Origin: Sneathiella chungangensis
Lineage (GTDB): Bacteria; Pseudomonadota; Alphaproteobacteria; Sneathiellales; Sneathiellaceae
DNA length: 64,000 bases
Reading direction: 5' to 3'
Assembly: GCF_009882935.1 (NCBI RefSeq)
Contig: NZ_WTVA01000015.1
Coordinates: 533,108-597,107 of the forward strand
This document shows, piece after piece, positions 34,001 through 42,473 of this stretch. The notes beneath the pieces are model-generated. The model was given only the letters and a program-made list of their open reading frames with translations, had not been told where the DNA came from and did no database searches. The translations under genes and the position numbers were made by a program. The first letter of the stretch is position 1. Every line of letters begins with the position of its first letter.

Positions 34001-35599
34001 GCGATAATGCTTGGAGAGAACCGCAAGCGGGGTGTCATCTCCCATTGATCCGACCGCCTCCTTCCCGTCTTCAACCATCGGCTGGAGAATCAGTTCAAGG
34101 TCTTCCATCGACCAGCCGGAGCATAGCTGGCGCTTACGCAATTCCTGACGGTCAAACCGCCGTGTCTCGCTCGAGTCGGCGAGCCTGCCGCCGAGGTCAA
34201 CAGTATTCTCGATCCATTTGTCGAACGGTTGCGCGTTCGCCATCTTGTCTTTCAGCTCCCGATCGAAGTAGAAGCGGCCTTTTTTGAGATCGACGCCGAT
34301 CATCTGGCCGGGACCGACCCGGCCTTTCCGCGTGATCCGCGATTCATTGACCGGCACCATGCCCGTTTCTGAGCCGACAAGCAGCAGGTTGTCGCCGGTC
34401 AGCGTGTAACGCAGCGGCCGAAGCCCGTTGCGATCCATGCCCGCAATGACCCACCGTCCGTCGGTTGCGCAAATCGCGGCCGGGCCGTCCCAGGGCTCCA
34501 TTACGGAGTTGCAATAGGCATAAAGCGCCTTGTGTTTTGCTGGCATATTCTCCTTGTTACCCCAGCTTTCCGGGATGAGAAGGGTCTTCGCCATCGGCGC
34601 ACTGCGGCCCGCGCGGACCAGCACTTCGAACACGGCGTCAAGCGCCGCGCTGTCGGAACTCCCGGCCTGGATAATCGGCTTCACATCATCCGATTTGTCC
34701 CCGAAGGTGTTGGAGACCATGCGGATTTCATGGCTTTTCATCCAGTTGATGTTGCCACGGATCGTGTTGATCTCGCCGTTATGGGCCAGCATCCGGAACG
34801 GCTGCGCCAGGTTCCAGGTCGGAAAGGTATTGGTCGAATACCGCTGATGGTAGATCGCAAAGGTCGACTCGAAGCGGTCATCCAGAAGATCCGGATAGAA
34901 GCTCGAGAGCTGTTCGGCAAGGAACATGCCCTTGTAGATGATTGAACGGCAGGATAGCGTACAGATATAGAAACCGCTGATATGGGCGGCCAGCACCTTC
35001 TTTTCGATCCGCCGACGGATGATATAGAGATCGCGCTCGAACTCGTCGTCATCGACACCGCGCGTGTTGGCAATCATGATCTGTTCGATCTCGGGGCGCG
35101 TCGCGTTGGCTTTTTCGCCGATGATGCTCGCATCAACCGGCACCTGCCGCCAGCCGTAGATATAATAACCGAAGGCGAGAATTTCGCTTTCGACGATCGT
35201 CCGGCAGGTTTCCTGCGCCTCAAAATTGGTTTTGGGAAGGAAAACCATGCCAACGGCGAGCCTGCCGTCGATCGGCTCATGGCCGGTGCGCATGATATGT
35301 TCCTTGAAGAAGTCCTGCGGTATCTGCACATGAATGCCGCACCCGTCGCCGGTCTTGCCATCCGCGTCGACCGCGCCGCGATGCCAGACGGCTTTCAGCG
35401 CATCGATGCCGGCCTCGACAACCGCGCGCGATGCTTTGCCGTCGATGGCGGCCACCAGGCCGACGCCGCAATTGTCTTTCTCCTCGGCGGGGTCATACAT
35501 TCCCTCAGCTTCGAGATAAGCGGCGTTCTCCGTCCAGGACTTGACAAATTCTTCGCCCGCGGAGAGAGCAGTCATATTATTCTCGGTTACTTTTTTCAT
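31037..35599 (-). CDS. gltB: Glutamate synthase (NADPH), large subunit
   Basis: 1520 residues from ATG 35599. A 43-residue propeptide precedes the catalytic cysteine of the class II amidotransferase domain (C44 in DNCGVGLVAAIDG). The synthase barrel has FMN-binding and the 3Fe-4S cysteine pattern (GCILVRQCHSNTCPVGICTQ). A C-terminal beta-helix (GXXG repeats such as GGMVAILGAVGDNFGAGMTG) closes the protein. It channels ammonia from glutamine to 2-oxoglutarate, giving glutamate. It is co-transcribed with gltD (16 bp upstream) and ends at a strong terminator. The length is normal. Confidence 0.97.
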   Translation of the reverse strand: MKKVTENNMTALSAGEEFVKSWTENAAYLEAEGMYDPAEEKDNCGVGLVAAIDGKASRAVVEAGIDALKAVWHRGAVDADGKTGDGCGIHVQIPQDFFKEHIMRTGHEPIDGRLAVGMVFLPKTNFEAQETCRTIVESEILAFGYYIYGWRQVPVDASIIGEKANATRPEIEQIMIANTRGVDDDEFERDLYIIRRRIEKKVLAAHISGFYICTLSCRSIIYKGMFLAEQLSSFYPDLLDDRFESTFAIYHQRYSTNTFPTWNLAQPFRMLAHNGEINTIRGNINWMKSHEIRMVSNTFGDKSDDVKPIIQAGSSDSAALDAVFEVLVRAGRSAPMAKTLLIPESWGNKENMPAKHKALYAYCNSVMEPWDGPAAICATDGRWVIAGMDRNGLRPLRYTLTGDNLLLVGSETGMVPVNESRITRKGRVGPGQMIGVDLKKGRFYFDRELKDKMANAQPFDKWIENTVDLGGRLADSSETRRFDRQELRKRQLCSGWSMEDLELILQPMVEDGKEAVGSMGDDTPLAVLSKHYRGLHHYFRQRFSQVTNPPIDSLRERRVMTLKTRLGNLNNILDEDKSQAEILSLESPVLTNGEFDAMQKYMGDTAQEIDCTFDVNDGPEALSNALRHIRAEAENAVRGGCAHLILSDMNADENRAPIPSILAAAGVHTHLVNEGLRTFTSVNIRSGECLDVQYFAVLIGVGATTVNAYLLQESIMDRHERGLFPGLDIESCLARAKDAIDQGLLKVMSKMGISVISSYRGGYNFEAVGLSRALVAEFFPGMPSRISGIGLPGIQHKVLEQHDKAYRSDVISLPVGGLYRFRASGEVHSFDGELIHLLQTAVEKDSYSLYKKFSDGMRKMAPVNLRDLLDFKSPRQPIPIDEVESITEIRKRFVTGAMSLGALSPEAHETLAIAMNRIGGKSDSGEGGEDVRRFKPRPNGDNANSAIKQIASGRFGVTAEYLNNCEEIEIKIAQGAKPGEGGQLPGFKVSEMIAKLRNSTPGVTLISPPPHHDIYSIEDLAQLIYDLKQINPDARVCVKLVAEAGIGTVAAGVAKAKADVIMISGNSGGTGASPQTSLKYAGVPWEMGLPEVNQVLTLNKLRHGVLLRVDGGMKTGRDIVISAMMGGEEYGLGTGALVALGCILVRQCHSNTCPVGICTQDEDLRKKYEGNADKLVNLFSFLAEEVREILAQLGYRSLQEIIGHSSLLTQVSRGSAHLDDLDLNPLLAEADAGNNPRYCVNEGPIPVPETLDAQMIMDAASVFTKGGEKKQLAYSIRNTHRAIGTKLSSRIVRTFGMTGLEPGHITVRLRGSAGQSLGAFAVQGLKLEVLGDANDYCGKGLSGGTIVIRPLTSSPLKWNENAIIGNTVLYGATSGALYAAGQAGERYAVRNSGAVSVVEGCGTNGCEYMTGGMVAILGAVGDNFGAGMTGGMAFVYDVDDVLPVHINEESVVYQRLASRHWEEVLKGMIADHAEHTHSPLAQSLLADWGWERERFYQVCPKEMLKKLSHPLSDEAEQRRA

Positions 35600-35615
35600 T
35601 TTCTCATTCCCTGCA

Positions 35616-37058
35616 CTAGGACGCCAGCACCTGCTTTTCACTTGCCTGCTTTTCGACGAGATAGCTATGTATCGACGCCGCCGCATCGCGGCCATCCCGG
35701 ATCGCCCAGACGACCAGCGACGCCCCGCGGACAATATCGCCAATGGCGAATACGCCTTCCAGGTTGGTCATCGCCGTCTTGAAGTTCACCGATACGGTTC
35801 CCCAACGGGAGACTTCCAGCCCCGGTTCATCGAACAGCTGCGGGATATCCTCGGCATCGAAACCAAGCGCCTTGATCGCGAGATCGCAGGGGATATCATG
35901 CTCGGACCCGTCAATTTCGACCGGCACCTGCCGGCCCGTGGAATCGGCGATTCCCAGATGCATATTGATTGCCTTGACGCCGCGCACCTTTTCATCGCCG
36001 AGAAAGGCCTTGGGCGCGGAAAGCCAGACAAATTCCACGCCTTCCTCTTCGGCATTCACGACCTCGCGAAGTGAACCCGGCATGTTCTTGCGATCCCGCC
36101 GATAAAGACATTTCACGGATTTCGCCCCTTGGCGAACCGCCGTGCGGACGCAGTCCATCGCCGTGTCACCGCCGCCGATGACGACGACATGCTTGCCGTT
36201 GGCGTCCAATGTGCCATTGTCAAATTCCGGAACCTCGTCACCGAGACCCTTACGATTGGAAGCTGTCAGATATTCAAGCGCCGGAACAATACCGCCGAGG
36301 CCACTTCCCGGCACCGAAATATCGCGCGATTTGTAAACCCCCGTCGCGATGATGATGGCGTCATGCTTGGCGCGAAGCTCGGCGAGGGTTGCATCACGAC
36401 CGACCTCGAAATTCAGATGAAAGGTCACGCCGCTGTCCGCCAGCAGTTTCGCCCGCCGCTCCACCACTTCCTTTTCAAGCTTGAAACCCGGAATGCCGTA
36501 AATCATCAGCCCGCCGACGCGGTCATAGCGGTCATAAACATGCACCTGGTACCCCTTCTTGCGAAGCTGGTCCGCGGCCGCGAGACCTCCGGGGCCGGCC
36601 CCGATTATGCCGATGGCCTGGTCCCGCTCGACGCTCGGCTTCGTCGGCTTTACCCATCCCTTTTCCCAGGCGGTATCCGTTATATATTTTTCAACCGCGC
36701 CGATCGTGACCGACTCGAACCCCTTCTCGATCACGCAGGAGCCTTCGCAAAGGCGATCCTGCGGGCAGATACGGCCGCAGATTTCCGGAAAGTTGTTTGT
36801 CGACTGGCTCACTTCATAAGCTTCTTCCAGCCGGCCCGCCGCCGTCATCATCAGCCAGTCGGGAATGTTGTTCTGGACCGGGCAATGAACCTGGCAATAG
36901 GGAATGCCACATTGCGAGCACCGGCTCGCCTGCGCGGTGGCGCGGTCGTTGTCGAATTCGTCATAAATTTCATTAAAATCCTGACGCCGCTGATCCGCCG
37001 AACGTTTCGTCGGCATTTTCTTTTCTAGCGAGACAAATTTAAGCATTTTTTCAGTCAT
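35616..37058 (-). CDS. gltD: Glutamate synthase (NADPH), small subunit
   Basis: 480 residues; ATG 37058 follows GGGAATG. The N-terminal Fe-S region holds CSQCGIPYCQVHCPVQ and CGRICPQDRLCEGSC for two 4Fe-4S clusters. The FAD site is GIIGAGPGGLAAADQLRKKG and the NADPH site is HVVVIGGGDTAMDCVRTA. It feeds electrons from NADPH to GltB. The order gltD-gltB is typical of Alphaproteobacteria. Upstream lie 302 bp with two hairpins; the promoter is not clear from sequence alone. Confidence 0.97.
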   Translation of the reverse strand: MTEKMLKFVSLEKKMPTKRSADQRRQDFNEIYDEFDNDRATAQASRCSQCGIPYCQVHCPVQNNIPDWLMMTAAGRLEEAYEVSQSTNNFPEICGRICPQDRLCEGSCVIEKGFESVTIGAVEKYITDTAWEKGWVKPTKPSVERDQAIGIIGAGPGGLAAADQLRKKGYQVHVYDRYDRVGGLMIYGIPGFKLEKEVVERRAKLLADSGVTFHLNFEVGRDATLAELRAKHDAIIIATGVYKSRDISVPGSGLGGIVPALEYLTASNRKGLGDEVPEFDNGTLDANGKHVVVIGGGDTAMDCVRTAVRQGAKSVKCLYRRDRKNMPGSLREVVNAEEEGVEFVWLSAPKAFLGDEKVRGVKAINMHLGIADSTGRQVPVEIDGSEHDIPCDLAIKALGFDAEDIPQLFDEPGLEVSRWGTVSVNFKTAMTNLEGVFAIGDIVRGASLVVWAIRDGRDAAASIHSYLVEKQASEKQVLAS

Positions 37059-37360
37059 CAGGCATTCCCGTTCCGCACATGTAAAAAAACAGGCGCGGTC
37101 TTAATTGACTACATCAATCAAATTACAAGTTAATCTCGGCCGCAGTCCGCCGTCTCCCCGCAAATCTCCCGCCCAGAGGCAGAATGCCGGACCAACGCAA
37201 AAGACCGAAGTCACTGAATACCCTAAATAATGGAGTAACGCCAGCAAAAAAAGCAATTTAAGTCATACACGCTGACTTAAATTTTAGCGAAATCGTCGAA
37301 AATCCGCTTGCTGTCGCTATTTCCCATCGATACTCGGAAAATTATAGGTCCGTTTCGGAC
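37059..37360. other. 302-bp region upstream of gltD: no gene
   Basis: No plausible coding frame. It holds an AT-rich 11-bp inverted repeat (37255-37283) and the end of the hairpin at 37343-37365. The A+T-rich stretch at 37085-37135 would suit a gltDB promoter, but I cannot place -35 and -10 boxes with confidence. Confidence 0.6.
37248..37283 (-). repeat. AT-rich inverted repeat with T tract upstream of gltD
   Basis: AATTTAAGTCA (37255-37265) and TGACTTAAATT (37273-37283) are perfect inverted arms, loop TACACGC. On the minus strand the stem is followed by GC and seven T, like a weak terminator. It could instead be an operator for gltDB. Confidence 0.6.
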
Positions 37361-37365
37361 CTATA
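37343..37365 (-). terminator. Hairpin overlapping the stop codon of the NDUFA9-like gene
   Basis: TATAGGTCCG and CGGACCTATA form a perfect 10-bp stem with a 3-nt loop. The gene's TAG stop lies inside the stem, and ATTTTCC follows on the minus strand. Confidence 0.65.
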
Positions 37366-38314
37366 CGGCAGTCATGGGAGTCAGGCCGCCGCCACGACGG
37401 AATCGGCGCAAGTAGTCCGGCACCACAGCGTCAATGGCGGTTGGATGAATTCCCAGGTCCTTGAGATTGGGATAGGTACCGCTGGCGACATTGTCATACT
37501 TCAGCAACTTGACCTGATCCGGGGTGAGTTGAGGGCGTCCGGGCGCCAAGGCCATCAGGGTCGCCATAACCGACATCAGGCTGGAGGAAACTGGCACCAG
37601 CAGGCATTTACGCCCCGTAAATTCGAGGACTTTTTCCATGAGTTCACGGAAACTGTAGACATCCGGCCCCGCAAGCTCCCAGGTTTTACCCTGCTCCGAC
37701 GGTGTTTCGATAATCCGGACAATCGCATCGGCAAGATCCTCGACGAAGATTGGCTGCATTTTCGCTTTTCCACCGTCCGACAGCGGAAAAACCGGCGCAA
37801 TCGACAGGATGCAGGCAAATCGGTTGAAAAAATCGTCATCGCGGCCGAAAACGACCGACGGGCGGAGGATCGTCGCGCCGGGGAATTCCTTTGCCGCCAG
37901 TTCCTCGCCAACCGCCTTGCTGCGCGCATAGGCGGCCTCGTGATCCTTTGTCGCACCCAGCGCCGACATGTGAACGAGCTGCTGCGCCCCGGCCGTCTTC
38001 GCTGCCGCCGCGATCCGTTCCGCCGCATCCACATGCAGGCGGCCGAAATTCTGAGCGCCTTTCTCGTAAAGAACGCCGACAAGATTGATCACGATATCCG
38101 CGCCCGCGACAGCCCTCGCCACCGAACGCGGGTCGCGGACATTGGTTTTAAAGCCGACAACCTGGCCGACATTGCCCTGCGTCATCAGCTGCGACGCAAC
38201 CTCGGGATCGCGCGCCGCAATTCTGATTTGATTGCCTTTTGCCGCAAGCCGACCCACCAGATGGCGTCCAATAAAACCGGAGCCTCCAAAAATGGTAATC
38301 AATTGACCTGACAT
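37361..38314 (-). CDS. NAD(P)-binding NDUFA9-like/atypical SDR protein
   Basis: 317 residues. An atypical short-chain dehydrogenase with the nucleotide-binding TIFGGSGFIGRHLVGRLAAKG at the N-terminus (within residues 7-28), DIVINLVGVLYEKG near 75 and a YARSK motif near 128. Strong resemblance to alphaproteobacterial relatives of the mitochondrial complex I subunit NDUFA9, which bind NADPH and stabilise the complex or act in quinone metabolism. No complex I genes are in the window. It has its own hairpin terminator and lies downstream of the tRNA-Leu in opposite orientation. Confidence 0.88.
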   Translation of the reverse strand: MSGQLITIFGGSGFIGRHLVGRLAAKGNQIRIAARDPEVASQLMTQGNVGQVVGFKTNVRDPRSVARAVAGADIVINLVGVLYEKGAQNFGRLHVDAAERIAAAAKTAGAQQLVHMSALGATKDHEAAYARSKAVGEELAAKEFPGATILRPSVVFGRDDDFFNRFACILSIAPVFPLSDGGKAKMQPIFVEDLADAIVRIIETPSEQGKTWELAGPDVYSFRELMEKVLEFTGRKCLLVPVSSSLMSVMATLMALAPGRPQLTPDQVKLLKYDNVASGTYPNLKDLGIHPTAIDAVVPDYLRRFRRGGGLTPMTAV

Positions 38315-38448
38315 TCTTCTCTTCCTCTGGCTGCGGGGCGCGCGCGACAGGCCCCCGATATGTCATGATTGACGCCAATATCTACCTGCTAAGGCCATCG
38401 ACGCCAAGAGCAAACCGCAAAATTCTTGAAAAGTTTTGACGAAGTTAG

Positions 38449-38477
38449 TTGACATCCGTGCAACCGCTTTATATCAG
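38449..38477 (+). promoter_or_regulatory. Putative promoter of tRNA-Leu
   Basis: TTGACA (38449-38454, consensus -35) is followed by TATATC/TATCAG (38470-38477) at a spacing of 15-17 bp, about 15 nt upstream of the tRNA 5' end. Confidence 0.65.
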
Positions 38478-38491
38478 AGGCGACGATAGTT

Positions 38492-38577
38492 GCCCAGGTG
38501 GCGGAATGGTAGACGCGCTAGCTTCAGGTGCTAGTTTCCGAATGGAAGTGGAAGTTCGAGTCTTCTCCTGGGCACCA
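38492..38577 (+). tRNA. tRNA-Leu (CAG)
   Basis: An 86-nt type II tRNA with a long variable arm. The acceptor stem GCCCAGG pairs with CCTGGGC, and ACCA is encoded. The anticodon stem CTAGC/GCTAG holds the loop TTCAGGT, giving anticodon CAG. The T arm has GTTCGAGTC. It reads CUG leucine codons. Confidence 0.96.
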
Positions 38578-38646
38578 TTGCTTTAGCATATATTTACGGT
38601 TATGCCCCTATCCTTCACGCCGCACTAGCCGTTACCGGAGGATGAA

Positions 38647-39261
38647 ATGGCAATTTTTCTGCATCACGGCGATTTACCGGACGACGTTGATCTCGGCTCG
38701 GCGATTGCGGTGGACAGCGAGACAATGGGCCTCTTGCCGCACCGCGACCGGCTTTGCCTGATCCAGCTTTCCGCCGGCGACGGGGATGCGCATCTCGTGA
38801 AATTTGATGGCCAGAGCTACGATGCGCCAAATCTGGCGCGCCAGCTCGCGGACCCGGGCCGGCTCAAGATTTTCCATTTCGGACGCTTCGATATTGCGGT
38901 GATCGAGCATTACCTTGGCATAAGCTGCGGCCCGGTATACTGCACAAAAATCGCCTCCCGCCTTGTCCGGACCTTCACCGACCGTCACGGCCTCAAGAAC
39001 CTTTGCCAGGAATTACTCGCCATCGACATTTCGAAGCAGCAGCAGTCTTCGGACTGGGGCGCGGCGGAACTAAATGATGCACAGTTGGAATATGCGGCCT
39101 CCGATGTTCTCTACCTCCATCAGATTAAGGATCGCCTTGACGAGATGCTCACCCGCGAAGGACGCCAGGAACTTGCCGCACGTTGCTTCGAATTTCTTCC
39201 GGTCCGCGCCCGCCTCGATCTCGAAGGCTGGTCGGAAACGGACATTTTCGCCCATAGCTGA
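38647..39261 (+). CDS. rnd: Ribonuclease D (short form)
   Basis: 204 residues: only the DEDD 3'-5' exonuclease domain is present, without the HRDC domains of E. coli RNase D. Catalytic acids appear in AVDSETMGL (Exo I), HFGRFDIAVIEHYLG (Exo II) and YAASDVLYLHQIKDRLDEML (Exo III, Y-x3-D). It trims 3' ends of tRNA and other small RNAs. The short form is usual in Alphaproteobacteria. GGAGGATG ahead of the ATG gives a good ribosome site. It starts 69 bp after tRNA-Leu and could be co-transcribed with it. Confidence 0.92.
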   Translation: MAIFLHHGDLPDDVDLGSAIAVDSETMGLLPHRDRLCLIQLSAGDGDAHLVKFDGQSYDAPNLARQLADPGRLKIFHFGRFDIAVIEHYLGISCGPVYCTKIASRLVRTFTDRHGLKNLCQELLAIDISKQQQSSDWGAAELNDAQLEYAASDVLYLHQIKDRLDEMLTREGRQELAARCFEFLPVRARLDLEGWSETDIFAHS

Positions 39262-39390
39262 GTCGGATGGAACGCGCTATTAACCTTGTGATGAAGGCGC
39301 AATTTTCTTATATATTAAGAGACCTCGACGATAGAGCGCCGGCCCGGCACAAAGCACACCGGGAAAAGTAACCAGACGACGGATCGATTA

Positions 39391-40392
39391 ATGACAATTT
39401 CGAAGGAAGCGGTAGCAGCCAGGCTTGACGAGACTCCCGATCTTGTTGCCGCCCGAAAGGTCCTGAAAACGGAAGCGGATGCGCTGATGCGGCTTCTGGA
39501 GGATCTTGATGGCGAATTCGTCAAAGCCCTGGACTTTATTTTCAAGGCGAAGGGCCGGGTCGTCGTCAGCGGTATGGGGAAAAGCGGCCATATCGGCAAT
39601 AAAATTGCCGCAACTCTTGCCTCTACCGGCACGCCTGCACAATTTGTCCATCCGGCCGAAGCCAGCCATGGCGATCTTGGCATGATTACGAAGAATGATG
39701 TCGTGCTATGCCTGTCGAATTCCGGCGGGACGAAGGAACTCAGCGATATCATAGCCTACACAAGGCGTTTCAATATCCCCCTGATAGCGATTGTCGGCAA
39801 GGCCGACAGCACGCTCGGCCGCCGGGCGGACGCGGTACTGCTGCTCCCCGATGTGCCGGAAGCCTGTCCGATGGGCCTTGCCCCGACGACGTCGACAACG
39901 GCGGCGCTCGCGCTTGGCGATGCGCTGGCGGTTGCGCTGCTCTGTCGCCGCGGCTTCGATGCCGAACAGTTCCGTGTCTTCCATCCGGGTGGCAAGCTGG
40001 GCGGTTCACTCATCAAGGTCGAAGACCTGATGCATAGCGGCGATGCCATGCCACTCGTCGAAGAAAGCACCTTGATGAGCGAGGCACTCATCGAAATTTC
40101 GGCGAAAAGTTTCGGATGTGTCGGGATCATGAACGCGGATCAGGAATTGGTTGGCATCATCACCGACGGCGACCTTCGACGTCACATGGGCGCCGATCTT
40201 CTGAAAAAATCGGTCAGCGACGTGATGACGCGTAATCCGCAGACGATTTCGCCGACGGCGCTTGCCGGTGAGGCGCTGGCAAAGATGAATTCAACGGGCT
40301 TCAACGGTATCACCTGCCTGTTTGTGGTCGACAGGGGCCGGACCGTCGGCATTATCAGCGTTCATGACTGCCTAAGAAGCGGGGTCATGTAA
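39391..40392 (+). CDS. kdsD: Arabinose-5-phosphate isomerase (KdsD/KpsF)
   Basis: 333 residues. An N-terminal SIS domain (about 35-180; VVVSGMGKSGHIGNKIAATL and SNSGGTKELSDIIAY) is followed by two CBS domains (about 205-330; MHSGDAMPLVEESTLMSEAL, VMTRNPQTIS). It interconverts ribulose-5-phosphate and arabinose-5-phosphate, the first step to Kdo for LPS. It opens the cluster kdsD-lptC-lptA-lptB-rpoN, and lptC follows 4 bp later. Confidence 0.94.
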   Translation: MTISKEAVAARLDETPDLVAARKVLKTEADALMRLLEDLDGEFVKALDFIFKAKGRVVVSGMGKSGHIGNKIAATLASTGTPAQFVHPAEASHGDLGMITKNDVVLCLSNSGGTKELSDIIAYTRRFNIPLIAIVGKADSTLGRRADAVLLLPDVPEACPMGLAPTTSTTAALALGDALAVALLCRRGFDAEQFRVFHPGGKLGGSLIKVEDLMHSGDAMPLVEESTLMSEALIEISAKSFGCVGIMNADQELVGIITDGDLRRHMGADLLKKSVSDVMTRNPQTISPTALAGEALAKMNSTGFNGITCLFVVDRGRTVGIISVHDCLRSGVM

Positions 40393-40396
40393 TTTT

Positions 40397-41074
40397 ATGA
40401 AACCCGCCGACATACTACCCGCCGACAAAGAAATCCCGAATGAAACGATAGCTGGCACACAGGACTTCATTGGCACGCCGAGTTTCGCCGAGATGAAATT
40501 CAACGCGCGCTATAGCCACTTTGTCGCCATCATCAAGTTCATTTTACTGGGGCTTGCCATATTGTTGGTTGGTCTGGCGTTCATCCTGCCCAATCTCGAC
40601 AAGCCGGAGGGATTTACGCTCGATTACGCGGATGTCACGGTTTCCGATGACGGATTGACGATGAAGAATCCGCAATATGTAGCGAGCGATATCAACGAAC
40701 GGCAGTATGTCGTCACCGCCGATACGGCAACGCAGAAATCGGCGACGGCGTCTCTCGTTTCGCTAAAAAACCTGCAGGCGGATATTACGCTGTCGTCCGG
40801 TGACTGGATTTCAGTTACCGCGCCGACGGGAGATCTGGACACCGAAACCGGCATTCTCGATCTCTATGGCGAAATCGATATCTTCAGCGACAGCGGAAAC
40901 CAGCTGGCCGCCAATTCGGCGCGGGTTGATCTCAAGAATCGAACGATCAAAAGCGATCATCCGATGAAGGGCCACGGCCCCCTTGGCGCAATTGAAGCGG
41001 ATAGTCTTGCCGCGGACCAGATAACTGGTAACATACGCTTTGACGGCAATGTCAAGCTGATCATCAACCCTTGA
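40397..41074 (+). CDS. lptC: LPS export system protein LptC
   Basis: 225 residues: a cytoplasmic N-terminus, a single membrane anchor (about residues 43-64, AIIKFILLGLAILLVGLAFI) and a periplasmic beta-jellyroll part (YADVTVSDDGLTMKNPQYVA onwards). It links LptBFG to LptA in the LPS transport bridge. It lies between kdsD and lptA in the conserved order. The sequence of this family is weakly conserved, and assignment rests on topology, length and position as well as similarity. Confidence 0.9.
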   Translation: MKPADILPADKEIPNETIAGTQDFIGTPSFAEMKFNARYSHFVAIIKFILLGLAILLVGLAFILPNLDKPEGFTLDYADVTVSDDGLTMKNPQYVASDINERQYVVTADTATQKSATASLVSLKNLQADITLSSGDWISVTAPTGDLDTETGILDLYGEIDIFSDSGNQLAANSARVDLKNRTIKSDHPMKGHGPLGAIEADSLAADQITGNIRFDGNVKLIINP

Positions 41075-41097
41075 AACGGACCACGGAAAATTCCCTT

Positions 41098-41652
41098 ATG
41101 CTGAGGCTGACCCCCGATATAAAACATTTGCCTGCCCTCGTTGGCCTGATGCTTTTGGCAGGGGTTTCGATTGCCGGGGCGCAATCGGCCCTTACAGGCG
41201 GAGCCAATACCGATCAACCGATCGAGATCACAGCCGACTCCCTTGAGGTCCAGCAGGCCAAGCAGCTTGCTATTTTTGAGGGCAATGTTCAGGTCGTTCA
41301 GGGCGATATTCGCATGCGCTCGGCCAAGCTGATCGTCCATTACTCGGAAAAAGATCAGCAAAAGGATGGCGACCCTGCCAATATCCGGCAAATCGACGCC
41401 CTGGGGAACGTCTTCCTCTCCAGTCCGCGCGAAACGGCCCAGGGCGATAAAGGCGTTTACGACGTCACAAATAAATTAATCAATTTGCAGGGAAATGTGG
41501 TACTAACGCAAGGCAAGAATGTGCTGCGCGGCAACACGCTTACCCTTAATCTGATTACCGGCGAAAGCCGGGTTGAAGGCGGCGCGGCAACGAATGCAAA
41601 TCAGGGCCGCGTAAAGGGGATATTTGTTCCTGAGAAAAAAGCCGGCGAGTAG
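41098..41652 (+). CDS. lptA: LPS export protein LptA
   Basis: 184 residues from ATG 41098; a TTG at 41071 that overlaps the lptC stop is an alternative. A signal peptide ([20 protein letters not shown] region) directs it to the periplasm. The mature part is an OstA-like beta-jellyroll: [38 protein letters not shown] and [19 protein letters not shown]. It oligomerises into the bridge that carries LPS to the outer membrane. lptB follows 14 bp later. Confidence 0.92.
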   Translation: MLRLTPDIKHLPALVGLMLLAGVSIAGAQSALTGGANTDQPIEITADSLEVQQAKQLAIFEGNVQVVQGDIRMRSAKLIVHYSEKDQQKDGDPANIRQIDALGNVFLSSPRETAQGDKGVYDVTNKLINLQGNVVLTQGKNVLRGNTLTLNLITGESRVEGGAATNANQGRVKGIFVPEKKAGE

Positions 41653-41666
41653 AGTTTGGAACGGTG

Positions 41667-42440
41667 ATGACGACAGGAATACAGGAAATAGATAAAGGCC
41701 CGAGACTGGTTGCGGAAAATACGGGCCTCAAAGCCCAGAATATTGGTAAGTCCTTCAAAAAACGGCCTATTCTTCGTGGTGTGGATATCGACGTCAACCG
41801 GGGGGAAGCCGTTGGCCTTCTCGGGCCGAACGGCGCCGGCAAGACGACCAGCTTCTATATTATTTCAGGCCTCCTGCGTCCCGACTATGGCACCATTTAT
41901 CTCGATGGCCGCGACGTGACGGATCTTCCCATGTATCGCCGCGCGCGTCTTGGTATCGGCTACCTTCCCCAGGAAGCCTCCATTTTTCGCGGGATGAATG
42001 TCGAGCAGAATATCCGTTCCGTGCTGGAACTCATTGAACCGATCCGCGAAAAGCGAGAGAACATGCTGGAAGGTTTGCTGGCGGAATTCTCGATCTCCCA
42101 TCTTCGCCGGACGCCGGCTATCGCACTGTCCGGCGGCGAACGCCGCCGCGTTGAAATTGCCCGCGCGCTGGCGGGGAAACCCAACTATATCATGCTGGAC
42201 GAGCCCCTTGCCGGCATCGACCCGATCGCCGTCGGGGATATCCGCGATCTAGTCTCCCACCTCAAGGATCGCGGCATCGGTGTTCTGATCACCGAGCATA
42301 ACGTACGTGAAACGCTTGATATCATTGACCGTGCATATATTCTTAACGAAGGCCGTGTCATAAAAGAAGGAATCCCGTCGGAGATTGTATCCGACGAAGG
42401 AGTGAGACGCGTTTATTTGGGGGATCGCTTCAATCTCTAG
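41667..42440 (+). CDS. lptB: LPS export ABC transporter ATP-binding protein LptB
   Basis: 257 residues from ATG 41667 (an in-frame GTG is 3 nt upstream). Walker A is [18 protein letters not shown], the Q-loop is [15 protein letters not shown], the signature is [15 protein letters not shown] and Walker B is [13 protein letters not shown]; the LptB-typical switch HNVRETLDI is present. It powers LPS extraction with LptFG, which are not in this window. A 33-bp gap leads to rpoN. Confidence 0.96.
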   Translation: MTTGIQEIDKGPRLVAENTGLKAQNIGKSFKKRPILRGVDIDVNRGEAVGLLGPNGAGKTTSFYIISGLLRPDYGTIYLDGRDVTDLPMYRRARLGIGYLPQEASIFRGMNVEQNIRSVLELIEPIREKRENMLEGLLAEFSISHLRRTPAIALSGGERRRVEIARALAGKPNYIMLDEPLAGIDPIAVGDIRDLVSHLKDRGIGVLITEHNVRETLDIIDRAYILNEGRVIKEGIPSEIVSDEGVRRVYLGDRFNL

Positions 42441-42473
42441 TCCAACGGGGATTGACAGGGATCAGGAGTGGCA

